Position numbers and translations under genes: made by a program. A DNA stretch of 5,710 nucleotides. It comes from Alphaproteobacteria bacterium (lineage in GTDB: Bacteria > Pseudomonadota > Alphaproteobacteria > Micavibrionales > Micavibrionaceae). The stretch spans positions 1-5,710 of the forward strand of contig JAGLKS010000134.1 of the NCBI GenBank assembly GCA_023140905.1. The letters are read 5' to 3'. Under the pieces are notes generated by a model that searched no databases, was not told the origin of the DNA, and was given only the letters and a program-made list of their open reading frames with translations. Within the stretch, counting starts at the first letter, position 1; each line of letters opens with the position of its first letter. This document shows, piece by piece, positions 1-5,710 of the stretch.

Positions 1-1451
1 GCTTTCATCAAGCCGATATTTCCTTCTTGAATAAGATCAAGAAACTGTAACCCGCGATTTGTGTATTTCTTAGCTATCGAAATTACAAGACGCAAATTCG
101 CCTCGACCATTTCTTTCTTCGCACGCGCAGCCTCTTTCTCACCTTTTTGCACAGTGCCGACAATGCGCCGCCATTCAGAAACCGGCAACATCGCTTCTTC
201 AGAGATCAAACCAATCTGGTCTCGCATCTTCTGAACTTTTCCACCATGATTTTCACCAAACGCTTTCCAGCCTTTGCCTCTAAGCTTGGACACACGTTCC
301 AACCACGTTGGATCAAGTTCAGAGCCATAGTGTTCTTTTAGGAAATCATCGCGCTTAACTTTGCTGCTCATAGCAAAACGCATAATTTTACCTTCAAGAC
401 TTACAAGTTCCCGATTAATAGAATATAAACGCTCAATAAGTTGCTCAATCCGAGCATTATTCAAATGCACGTCATTCATCAGAGCAACCATTTCATCTTT
501 AAGCTCATTATATTTCTTATTGGTTTTTGAATCAGGATCTTCTCCTTTTTGCAAAGCATCAAGGCGCACTTGCTGGACTTTACGCATTTTCTTGTAAGTT
601 TTTTCAATTTTTTCAAAAACTTCAAAAACCTGAGGAGCAAGCTCTTCTTCCATCACAGATAAAGAAACATTAACCTCATCTTCTTCATCCTCTTCTTCGC
701 TACCTTGTCCATCTTTATCAGAGCCGTCTTGGCTGTCTTTATCATCTTTAGACGCATCAACATCTTTTCGGCTGTCGATATCTTTCTTCTTATCATCAGC
801 AAGGTCTTCTTCGTTCTTACCCTCGACCTCTTCTTCTTTTTTGACCGCAGTCGCATCCTCAATATCAGGACCCTTATAAGTCGTCTCAAGATCAATTACA
901 TCGCGCAAAAGAATATCACCATTTTGCAACGCTTTATACCACGCGATAAGTGACTCAATAGCCAGCGGGCTTTCACAAATCCCGCCAATCATCATCTCAC
1001 GACCAGCTTCTATGCGTTTAGCAATAGCGATCTCGCCTTCTCTGGAAAGAAGCTCCACAGCGCCCATCTCACGCAAATACATGCGCACCGGATCATCTGT
1101 ACGACCCGAATCATCGTCAGCTATATTTCCGCCGGATTTGTAATCACTCTTTTTAGAATCATCCGTTTTGCTGGAAGAAACACCAGAATCACTACTGGAA
1201 TCACCAACATCATCTTCGCTTTCAACAAGCTGCACGCCCATATCAGACAAATCTGCCATAGCATCTTCAATTTGTTCAGAAGAAAAATCTTTCGCAGGCA
1301 AAACCTTGTTAAAAGCATCATAAGTCACGAATCCTTTTGACTTACTACCTTTAACAAGCTTTTTAATAACATCAGTCATTAACTCGCCAGATAAATCATT
1401 TTGATTTTCTTCGTTATTTTTTTTATCACTCACAGCCGTTTTTCCAACCAT
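1..1451 (-). CDS. rpoD: RNA polymerase sigma factor RpoD (sigma70), N-terminal part, cut by window edge
   Basis: Housekeeping sigma factor that directs RNA polymerase to most promoters. The window holds 483 codons plus part of an Ala codon; the gene continues past base 1, so regions 2.3 to 4 are missing because of the window, not mutation. Visible parts: region 1.1 (about residues 19-75), a Ser/Asp-rich linker (78-118), region 1.2 (119-148, [12 protein letters not shown] then LLSREGE), a large non-conserved region (about 150-440) with a very acidic stretch (203-260), and region 2.1-2.2 (442-483, with [19 protein letters not shown] and [11 protein letters not shown]), the core RNA polymerase contact. 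The frame is open throughout. The ATG at 1451-1449 is the first in frame after an upstream TAG at 1476-1478; its ribosome site is weak (AGG 12 nt away). A GTG at codon 7 (1433-1431) is an alternative start. It lies 133 nt after dnaG on the same strand, with its own promoter candidate. Identity is secure; the exact start is less so. Confidence 0.97.
   Translation of the reverse strand, partial: MVGKTAVSDKKNNEENQNDLSGELMTDVIKKLVKGSKSKGFVTYDAFNKVLPAKDFSSEQIEDAMADLSDMGVQLVESEDDVGDSSSDSGVSSSKTDDSKKSDYKSGGNIADDDSGRTDDPVRMYLREMGAVELLSREGEIAIAKRIEAGREMMIGGICESPLAIESLIAWYKALQNGDILLRDVIDLETTYKGPDIEDATAVKKEEEVEGKNEEDLADDKKKDIDSRKDVDASKDDKDSQDGSDKDGQGSEEEDEEDEVNVSLSVMEEELAPQVFEVFEKIEKTYKKMRKVQQVRLDALQKGEDPDSKTNKKYNELKDEMVALMNDVHLNNARIEQLIERLYSINRELVSLEGKIMRFAMSSKVKRDDFLKEHYGSELDPTWLERVSKLRGKGWKAFGENHGGKVQKMRDQIGLISEEAMLPVSEWRRIVGTVQKGEKEAARAKKEMVEANLRLVISIAKKYTNRGLQFLDLIQEGNIGLMK
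672..845 (-). other. Acidic low-complexity insert within RpoD non-conserved region
   Basis: This part of rpoD encodes residues 203-260. By hand count, 27 of the 58 residues are Asp or Glu, with about 11 Lys/Arg and almost no bulky hydrophobic residues, and it ends in a run of Glu/Asp (252-259). The coding strand is very purine-rich (GAA, GAT, AAA codons), so the plus strand shows long C/T tracts. It is probably a disordered, solvent-exposed loop. An acidic stretch in the sigma70 non-conserved region is known from E. coli, so the location is not surprising; the composition and length are what stand out. Confidence 0.85.
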
Positions 1452-1485
1452 ATTCAGCTTAAACCTAATTTTTCTCTAAGACCCT

Positions 1486-1514
1486 ATTAAACCTTCGTAC
1501 AATAGTACAGACAA
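1486..1514 (-). promoter_or_regulatory. Candidate sigma70 promoter for rpoD
   Basis: Read on the minus strand, TTGTCT (1514-1509) and TTTAAT (1491-1486) are separated by exactly 17 nt. They match the sigma70 -35 consensus at 4 of 6 and the -10 consensus at 5 of 6 positions. Transcription would start near 1479 and leave a leader of about 28 nt before the rpoD ATG. A separate promoter would let rpoD be made independently of yqeY-dnaG. This is a motif match only, in an AT-rich gap where chance matches are common. Confidence 0.4.
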
Positions 1515-1516
1515 AG

Positions 1517-1563
1517 ATAACGTATTGTTATTAAACAAATGGGATAAAGTTATGACGCATAAC
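1517..1563. promoter_or_regulatory. Pair of GTTAT/ATAAC inverted repeats upstream of rpoD promoter candidate
   Basis: Two inverted repeats use the same half-site. ATAAC-N5-GTTAT lies at 1517-1531, and GTTATG-N3-CATAAC, perfect over 6-bp arms, at 1549-1563. Their centres (1524 and 1556) are 32 bp apart, about three helical turns, and the nearer one ends 3 bp before the candidate -35 box. The layout resembles a two-site operator, but no known regulator motif is recognised, and short dyads arise easily in AT-rich DNA. Confidence 0.3.
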
Positions 1564-1590
1564 ATATTATTTTTCAATAAAATATTATGT
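1562..1590 (-). terminator. AT-rich imperfect hairpin over the dnaG stop codon
   Basis: On the minus strand, ACATAATATTTT, loop ATTGA and AAAATAATATGT can form a 12-position stem with one A-A mismatch. It includes the dnaG TAA stop. Only one pair is C-G, and no U-run follows, so it is not a canonical intrinsic terminator. It could act as a weak pause, a 3' end protector or an RNA processing site between dnaG and rpoD; E. coli is known to process RNA at the matching junction. The structure is seen; the function is inferred. Confidence 0.3.
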
Positions 1591-3429
1591 GCCTTCTTCG
1601 CCCGTCCTCGCAGATAACAAAGATCTCAGCTTTTCTTCTTCCTGCTGACTGGAATCAAGATAAGCACGCTTCCATCCATCATGTATTTCCTCTTCCAGTC
1701 CGGCAGCATTATAATCATTCCAATATTCGAGCCATTTGCTCAATATATTCTCTTCATTCGCGGACGGAGAACAAAACGATGCGTGAACATATACAGATTC
1801 GTTACAAATGTCACTAATTTCTTGTGCATAACCTAAATCTTCAAGATAATGTACTAAATCATCGTGACCGGCATCCGGCGCACCACTCAGATAAGAGCAC
1901 ACATCCTGACGTAATTGCTCAAGCCTTGGAGCCTTAAAAGCTACTGTACTTAGAACTTCTTCGACGCTCTCAAATATAAAAGGATAGTTAATCAATCCAA
2001 AAAACAACTCTCTCAAAGCACCTTTGTCTTCGTGCCCGCACCTTGGTTTTTTGGGAAGCATTGAAACATCCGCTGCCACATAGCTCTGCCCTTTACTGAA
2101 TTTTTGCTTCTGACGAGGCGGGTAAAACACAGTAGATATCCGATCACGCAAAGCACCGCGATACATCTCCTGCACATCTCTATGCGCTATCCGCGCAATT
2201 TCATTTTCAAGCTGCTTTTTGATGCTGGCTTTTTCATCAGGCGTATCATAGCTCTTTCCTTGCGTATAAGAATTCCACAAGAAATCAAACAATGACACGG
2301 CACACTTAATAACATCTTTAAAGCCTTGAACACCCGAAGACTTAATCAAACTATCGGGATCTTCTCCATCAGGCATAAAAGCAAAACGCACACTCTTGCC
2401 CGGCTCCAGCAAAGGCAAAATACGTTCACACACACGCCCAGCGGCTTTGCGTCCGGCATTATCCCCATCGAAACAAAGAATTGGTACTTTATTGAAATCG
2501 GGGATTATTTTCCACATCGTGATGATCTGCTCTTCGGTCACAGCCGTTCCCATCGGGGCCAACGCACCACCAATCCCAGCTTGCACACAGGCTATTACAT
2601 CCATATACCCCTCAACCAATATCAAAACCCGCCCTTCCGCCGCAGCTCGCCGCGCTGTAGGTTCACCATAAAGCATCCGCCCTTTGTGAAATAATGGTGT
2701 CTCGGTTGAATTCATATATTTAGGAGGCGTAAAATCACTGCGTTGAGGAGGCCGCAAATGTTCAGGTAACACCCGCCCGCCAAAAGCAACAATCCGCCCA
2801 CGCCGATCTGGCACAGGAAACATCACCCGATCACGAAAGAACGTATAAGGATCTTTACCGCTCCCTTTACCAGGGCGAAGTGCCGCAGCTTTAATCATTT
2901 CCTTATCGCTATACCCCTTCTCCAACATCACCTTACGCAAAACTTGCGGATCATCGGGAGCGAAACCAATACGAAAATCTTTAATCGTCTGACGGGATAT
3001 GCCTCTATCAAGCAAATAGTTCAACGCATCACTGTGTCTTGGCTCTAGCAAACACGCCTCGAAATAACATGTCACATCTTCCAAAAGGCCGTGAAGGTCT
3101 TTCTCTTCCTTAACTTGAGCACGCTCCTGAGGCGTCTGTTTAGGCACTTGTAACCCAGCCTCAGCAGCCAGCATCTCAACCGCGTCCATAAAGCTTAAGT
3201 TATCATGTTCCATTAAAAATTTGATAACATCACCATGCGCTCCACAACCAAAACAATGATAAAACTGCTTATCATCATTGATAGTAAAGGATGGCGTTTT
3301 CTCATGATGAAAGGGACAGCATGCCTTATACTCGCGCCCTGCCCTTGTGACTTTAACCCGCCGCCCGATCACTTCAGAAATCGTGATACGAGCGCGCAGT
3401 TCATCTAAAAAATGTGAACCTAATGCCAT
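1585..3429 (-). CDS. dnaG: DNA primase DnaG
   Basis: Makes the short RNA primers for lagging-strand and origin synthesis at the replication fork, recruited by the DnaB helicase. At 614 aa it is complete and slightly longer than the E. coli enzyme (581 aa). Domains in order: N-terminal CHC2 zinc-binding domain with ligands C38, H41, C59 and C62 (CPFHHEKTPSF then HCFGCGAHGD); the basic RNA polymerase domain (about 120-255, including FPVPDRRGRIVAFGGRV at 204-220); a Toprim catalytic core with VEGYMDV (272-278, catalytic Glu273), the acidic CFDGDNAGRKAA (319-330, D321 and D323) and DGEDPDSL (354-361); then a poorly conserved, mostly helical C-terminal part (about 445-614) where the DnaB-binding domain is expected. 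The ATG fits the family N-terminus (FLDELRAR). AAGAG sits 7 nt upstream, and GAGG overlaps the yqeY stop 16 nt away. It follows yqeY by 18 nt, so the two are probably cotranscribed. No key residue appears missing. Confidence 0.98.
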   Translation of the reverse strand: MALGSHFLDELRARITISEVIGRRVKVTRAGREYKACCPFHHEKTPSFTINDDKQFYHCFGCGAHGDVIKFLMEHDNLSFMDAVEMLAAEAGLQVPKQTPQERAQVKEEKDLHGLLEDVTCYFEACLLEPRHSDALNYLLDRGISRQTIKDFRIGFAPDDPQVLRKVMLEKGYSDKEMIKAAALRPGKGSGKDPYTFFRDRVMFPVPDRRGRIVAFGGRVLPEHLRPPQRSDFTPPKYMNSTETPLFHKGRMLYGEPTARRAAAEGRVLILVEGYMDVIACVQAGIGGALAPMGTAVTEEQIITMWKIIPDFNKVPILCFDGDNAGRKAAGRVCERILPLLEPGKSVRFAFMPDGEDPDSLIKSSGVQGFKDVIKCAVSLFDFLWNSYTQGKSYDTPDEKASIKKQLENEIARIAHRDVQEMYRGALRDRISTVFYPPRQKQKFSKGQSYVAADVSMLPKKPRCGHEDKGALRELFFGLINYPFIFESVEEVLSTVAFKAPRLEQLRQDVCSYLSGAPDAGHDDLVHYLEDLGYAQEISDICNESVYVHASFCSPSANEENILSKWLEYWNDYNAAGLEEEIHDGWKRAYLDSSQQEEEKLRSLLSARTGEEGT

Positions 3430-3447
3430 ACTTCTACTCTTGTAACC

Positions 3448-3906
3448 TCAACCAAGTTTTTTCCTGGCAATCGCACCGGCCTTCCCCATATCTACGCGAC
3501 CAGCATATTCTCCCTTGAGTGCTCCCATAATTTTTCCCATATCCTTAATATCACTAGCACCGATCTTTTCAATTAAACTATCAACCAGAGTAGCTATTTT
3601 CTCATCGTCAAGCTGTTGAGGCATAAAACTACGAATAATATCGATTTCAGCTTCTTCACGTTCTGCTAAATCGAATCGCCCTGCATCGCCATAAGTCTTA
3701 GCAGATTCTTGACGTTGCTTAATCATTGATTGGAGCAGCAATAAAATACCATCATCGTTAATGCCATCTGCTTTGCCCTGATCCCGCACTGCAATGTCAC
3801 GATCTTTAAGCGCTGCCAACATCAGACGGATAGTTGCTACTGCAATTTTATCCTTACTTTTGATCGCATTTTTAAGCGCTGCACTAAATTCCGAACGTTT
3901 ATCCAC
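3448..3906 (-). CDS. GatB/YqeY domain protein (YqeY-like), GTG start
   Basis: A 152-residue cytosolic protein of the YqeY family, whose C-terminal half resembles the tail domain of GatB, the tRNA-binding subunit of the Glu/Asp-tRNA amidotransferase. Its molecular role is not settled; a tRNA-related function is inferred from that similarity. Family signs are a helical N-terminal part with IRLMLAALKDRDIA (about 26-39), an IKQRQESAKTYGDAGR stretch (62-77), EREEAEIDIIRSFMPQQL (81-98), and a tail domain (about 100-152) with DMGKIMGALKG and a Gly-Arg-Val-Asp segment. The length is normal. The start is GTG: AAGGG lies 6 nt upstream, and the nearby upstream ATG (3928-3926) is out of frame. The gene opens the yqeY-dnaG-rpoD block, 18 nt before dnaG and divergent from carA. 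Confidence 0.93.
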   Translation of the reverse strand: MDKRSEFSAALKNAIKSKDKIAVATIRLMLAALKDRDIAVRDQGKADGINDDGILLLLQSMIKQRQESAKTYGDAGRFDLAEREEAEIDIIRSFMPQQLDDEKIATLVDSLIEKIGASDIKDMGKIMGALKGEYAGRVDMGKAGAIARKKLG

Positions 3907-3912
3907 TTTTTT

Positions 3913-3917
3913 CCCTT
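3913..3917 (-). promoter_or_regulatory. Ribosome binding site for yqeY
   Basis: AAGGG on the minus strand, 6 nt before a GTG codon. It decides the start, because no in-frame ATG is available nearby and the GTG gives a protein of normal family length. Confidence 0.7.
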
Positions 3918-3983
3918 TTCTTTTTCATCAAAACATATTAGAAACTGTGTCTCTAGCAGGTAATTACAAAAAGTTCATTTGCT

Positions 3984-3987
3984 GGAG
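3984..3987 (+). promoter_or_regulatory. Ribosome binding site for carA
   Basis: GGAG lies 10 nt before the ATG at 3998. It supports that start over the in-frame ATG at 3794, which would add 68 residues overlapping yqeY on the opposite strand. Confidence 0.65.
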
Positions 3988-3997
3988 CACGCTATAC

Positions 3998-5170
3998 ATG
4001 TCTGATCTTTCTAATATAAAAACCCCTCCCGGCGCAAGCGCCGTTATTATTCTATCCGATGGTTCCCTTTTATGGGGTAAAGGCTTAGGAGCTGAAAAAG
4101 AAGCTGTGGGAGAAATCTGTTTCAATACATCGATAACCGGTTATCAAGAGATTATGACTGACCCCAGCTATGCTGGACAGATTATTACATTTACTTTCCC
4201 CCATATCGGTAATGTCGGAACAAATAACGAAGATATCGAAACAATAAGACCGGCAGCACAGGGCTTAATTATCCGCGAAGATATCACAGCCCCCTCTAGC
4301 TGGCGGGCAGATAACCACTTCAACAACTGGCTGGAAAAGCAAAACCTTGTCGGCATTTGCGGTATTGATACTCGCGCCCTGACAAAACGTATCCGCGATA
4401 ACGGCGCGCCTAATGGTGTTATCGCACATAGCAAAGATGGTAAATTCGATCTTCCTAAACTCTATAAAATGGCCCAAGACTGGTCAGGTCTTGAAGGTTT
4501 GGATCTAGCCAAAGAAGTTTGCTGTACTCAAAGTTACAAATGGGACGAATCAGATTGGACACTAGGAGAAGGCTACGGCAAACAAGAAAATCCAATATGC
4601 AAAGTTGTTGCCATAGACTACGGGGCAAAACGTAATATCTTACGCTGCTTGGCCGCAGCCGGATGTGATGTCACTGTTGTCCCCGGCACAGCCACGGCCG
4701 AAGAAATTATGTCACATAAACCAGACGGCATATTTCTTTCCAATGGTCCCGGCGATCCGACAGCAACCGGCGTATATGCTGTTCCAATTATAAAAGACCT
4801 GCTGAAAGAAGACCTCCCGATTTTCGGAATCTGTCTTGGACACCAGATCCTTAGCTTGGCACTTGGTGCAAAAACCAGAAAGATGCACTTAGGACATCGC
4901 GGCGCAAACCATCCGGTTAAAGATTTAAAGACAGGCAAAGTTGATATCACCTCACAAAACCATGGTTTCGAGGTCATAGCAGACACATTACCCGAAGGTG
5001 TAGAACAATCCCATATCAGCTTGTTTGATGGTTCAAACGAAGGCATTGCCCTTAAAGACAAACCTGTCTTTTCTGTGCAATATCATCCCGAAGCTTCTCC
5101 GGGGCCACAAGACAGCAACTATTTGTTTGAACGTTTTGTTGAAAACATAAAAAAAGCAAAAGCGGTGTAA
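3998..5170 (+). CDS. carA: Carbamoyl-phosphate synthetase small (glutaminase) subunit
   Basis: Hydrolyses glutamine and passes ammonia through a tunnel to the large subunit CarB, which combines it with bicarbonate and ATP to make carbamoyl phosphate for arginine and pyrimidine synthesis. At 390 aa it matches the family (E. coli 382). The N-terminal small-chain domain (about 12-145) carries GEICFNTSITGYQEI (38-52) and FPHIGNVGTN (67-76). The class I glutamine amidotransferase domain (about 202-385) has SNGPGDP (248-254), the nucleophile Cys279 in GICLGHQ, and the His363/Glu365 pair in QYHPEASPGP. The catalytic triad is intact, so it should be active. The start is set by GGAG upstream and by family length. 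The next gene, a carbonic anhydrase, begins 4 nt after the stop, so they are very likely cotranscribed. carB is not in the window. Confidence 0.97.
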   Translation: MSDLSNIKTPPGASAVIILSDGSLLWGKGLGAEKEAVGEICFNTSITGYQEIMTDPSYAGQIITFTFPHIGNVGTNNEDIETIRPAAQGLIIREDITAPSSWRADNHFNNWLEKQNLVGICGIDTRALTKRIRDNGAPNGVIAHSKDGKFDLPKLYKMAQDWSGLEGLDLAKEVCCTQSYKWDESDWTLGEGYGKQENPICKVVAIDYGAKRNILRCLAAAGCDVTVVPGTATAEEIMSHKPDGIFLSNGPGDPTATGVYAVPIIKDLLKEDLPIFGICLGHQILSLALGAKTRKMHLGHRGANHPVKDLKTGKVDITSQNHGFEVIADTLPEGVEQSHISLFDGSNEGIALKDKPVFSVQYHPEASPGPQDSNYLFERFVENIKKAKAV

Positions 5171-5174
5171 ACTA

Positions 5175-5710
5175 ATGACAAGCGACTTAATCGAAGGATT
5201 TGAAAATTTTAGAAAAAATGCCTATGAGATGGATAACCCGCTCATGCCACTTCTTGTTAAAAATGGTCAGTCTCCCGATTATTTCATTATTAGCTGCATC
5301 GATTCAAGAACGAACCCCGGTATAATATTCAACGCGCAATCAGGAACATTTTTCGCACACAAAGCCATGGGTGCGATCATACGTCCCTATAAAAAAGGCA
5401 CAGCCCTGAGTGCCGCTCTACAATTCTCGCTTAAATACACTCAGGTAAAAACCATCATTATTATGGGGCATACACATTGCGGCGCAATCAAGGCTCTTAT
5501 CGAAAAACTAGATGATGATGAAATATCAGACTTTATTAACGTTGCGAAACAAGGCCTGAATCGCGCAAGAAACAAGCAAAGTGACAATGTGTGTTTAGAA
5601 CGTCGCACAGAAGAAGAAATTGTTCTACTGAGCCGAGATAACCTAAAAACCTACCCCATGGTTAAAGAAGCACTTGCAAAGAATGAAGTAGACATCAAAT
5701 GCTGGCTTTT
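5175..5710 (+). CDS. Beta-class carbonic anhydrase, 3' end beyond window
   Basis: Zinc enzyme that interconverts carbon dioxide and bicarbonate, probably in the cytosol, as no signal peptide is seen. The window holds 178 codons from ATG at 5175; the C-terminus is cut by the edge. The beta-class metal site is present: Cys41, Asp43 and Arg45 in SCIDSR, and His99 and Cys102 in MGHTHCGAIKAL. The segment that usually reads like VRNAGN or HRNVAN is instead AHKAMGA (61-67), so this is a divergent branch. The gene starts 4 nt after carA with only a weak GGTG 7 nt before the ATG, which suggests translational coupling to carA. Its bicarbonate product is a substrate of carbamoyl-phosphate synthetase, so a supply role is a reasonable inference. 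The class is well supported; catalytic activity is likely but not shown. Confidence 0.9.
   Translation, partial: MTSDLIEGFENFRKNAYEMDNPLMPLLVKNGQSPDYFIISCIDSRTNPGIIFNAQSGTFFAHKAMGAIIRPYKKGTALSAALQFSLKYTQVKTIIIMGHTHCGAIKALIEKLDDDEISDFINVAKQGLNRARNKQSDNVCLERRTEEEIVLLSRDNLKTYPMVKEALAKNEVDIKCWL

Larger units (their letters stand above)
3907..3997. promoter_or_regulatory. Divergent intergenic region between yqeY and carA
   Basis: These 91 nt must hold the start signals of both transcription units unless they lie inside the neighbouring genes. For yqeY there is a modest candidate on the minus strand: TTACCT (3963-3958), 17-nt spacer, TAATAT (3940-3935), matching sigma70 consensus at 3 and 4 of 6 positions, with a leader of about 22 nt. 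For carA I see no convincing promoter. An 8-bp palindrome GTAATTAC lies at 3960-3967 and overlaps the candidate yqeY -35 box. No arginine-operator-like box, riboswitch or attenuator leader is recognisable. Confidence 0.45.

Noticed and set aside
653..895. Very basic 80-residue open frame on the minus strand inside rpoD
   Set aside because: It is the out-of-frame reading of the purine-rich acidic tract of RpoD; Lys, Arg and Met come from shifted GAA/GAT codons.
147..953. Several plus-strand open frames of 64-82 residues opposite rpoD
   Set aside because: They are shadows of the continuous RpoD frame on the minus strand, with no recognisable domain.
1497..1508. GTACAATAGTAC as an operator or hairpin
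   Set aside because: The arms are only GTAC, itself a 4-bp palindrome, and they lie in the spacer of the promoter candidate; too short to support.
2326..2694. Plus-strand open frames of up to 122 residues opposite dnaG
   Set aside because: They are antisense to the conserved Toprim region, with no family resemblance and no supporting ribosome site or context.
3794..3997. N-terminal extension of carA by 68 residues from an upstream in-frame ATG
   Set aside because: It would overlap yqeY on the opposite strand, makes the protein far longer than the family, and a good ribosome site precedes the ATG at 3998.
4618..5061. 147-residue minus-strand open frame opposite carA
   Set aside because: It is antisense to the conserved glutaminase domain; its openness follows from carA codon use.
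1..5710. Defence, mobile or other accessory system
   Set aside because: All substantial coding sequence belongs to recognised core families, and no integrase, transposase, terminal repeats or array structure is visible.

Overview
The window looks like ordinary chromosomal core from an alphaproteobacterium with AT-leaning composition (GC in the low 40s by eye, not computed). The main reasons are the divergent arrangement of carA against a yqeY-dnaG-rpoD block, which is a familiar alphaproteobacterial layout, and the RpoD sequence itself, which has a large non-conserved insert followed by region 2 text close to other alphaproteobacterial housekeeping sigma factors. I cannot name a genus. No phage, transposon, CRISPR or tRNA/rRNA signal is visible.

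Minus strand, in transcription order: a YqeY-like (GatB/YqeY) protein starting at a GTG (3906-3448), DnaG primase (3429-1585) 18 nt downstream, then a 133-nt gap, then the first 483 codons of rpoD (1451 to the window edge). This is a version of the macromolecular synthesis operon that joins replication priming to the housekeeping sigma factor, with yqeY where gamma-proteobacteria have rpsU. The dnaG-rpoD gap holds an AT-rich imperfect hairpin over the dnaG stop, two inverted repeats built from GTTAT/ATAAC, and a sigma70-like promoter candidate that would give rpoD its own start.

Plus strand: carA (3998-5170), the glutaminase subunit of carbamoyl-phosphate synthetase, and 4 nt later a beta-class carbonic anhydrase gene (5175 to the window edge). 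The two reactions are linked: carbonic anhydrase makes bicarbonate, and carbamoyl-phosphate synthetase consumes it. The carbonic anhydrase sits where carB might be expected, which is the most interesting contextual point here. A 91-nt region (3907-3997) separates the two divergent transcription units.

Genes cover almost everything; no gene-free stretch exceeds 133 nt. I found no convincing undescribed system. The points worth a second look are the carA/carbonic anhydrase pairing, the altered core motif of that carbonic anhydrase, the dyads upstream of rpoD and the strongly acidic insert in RpoD.
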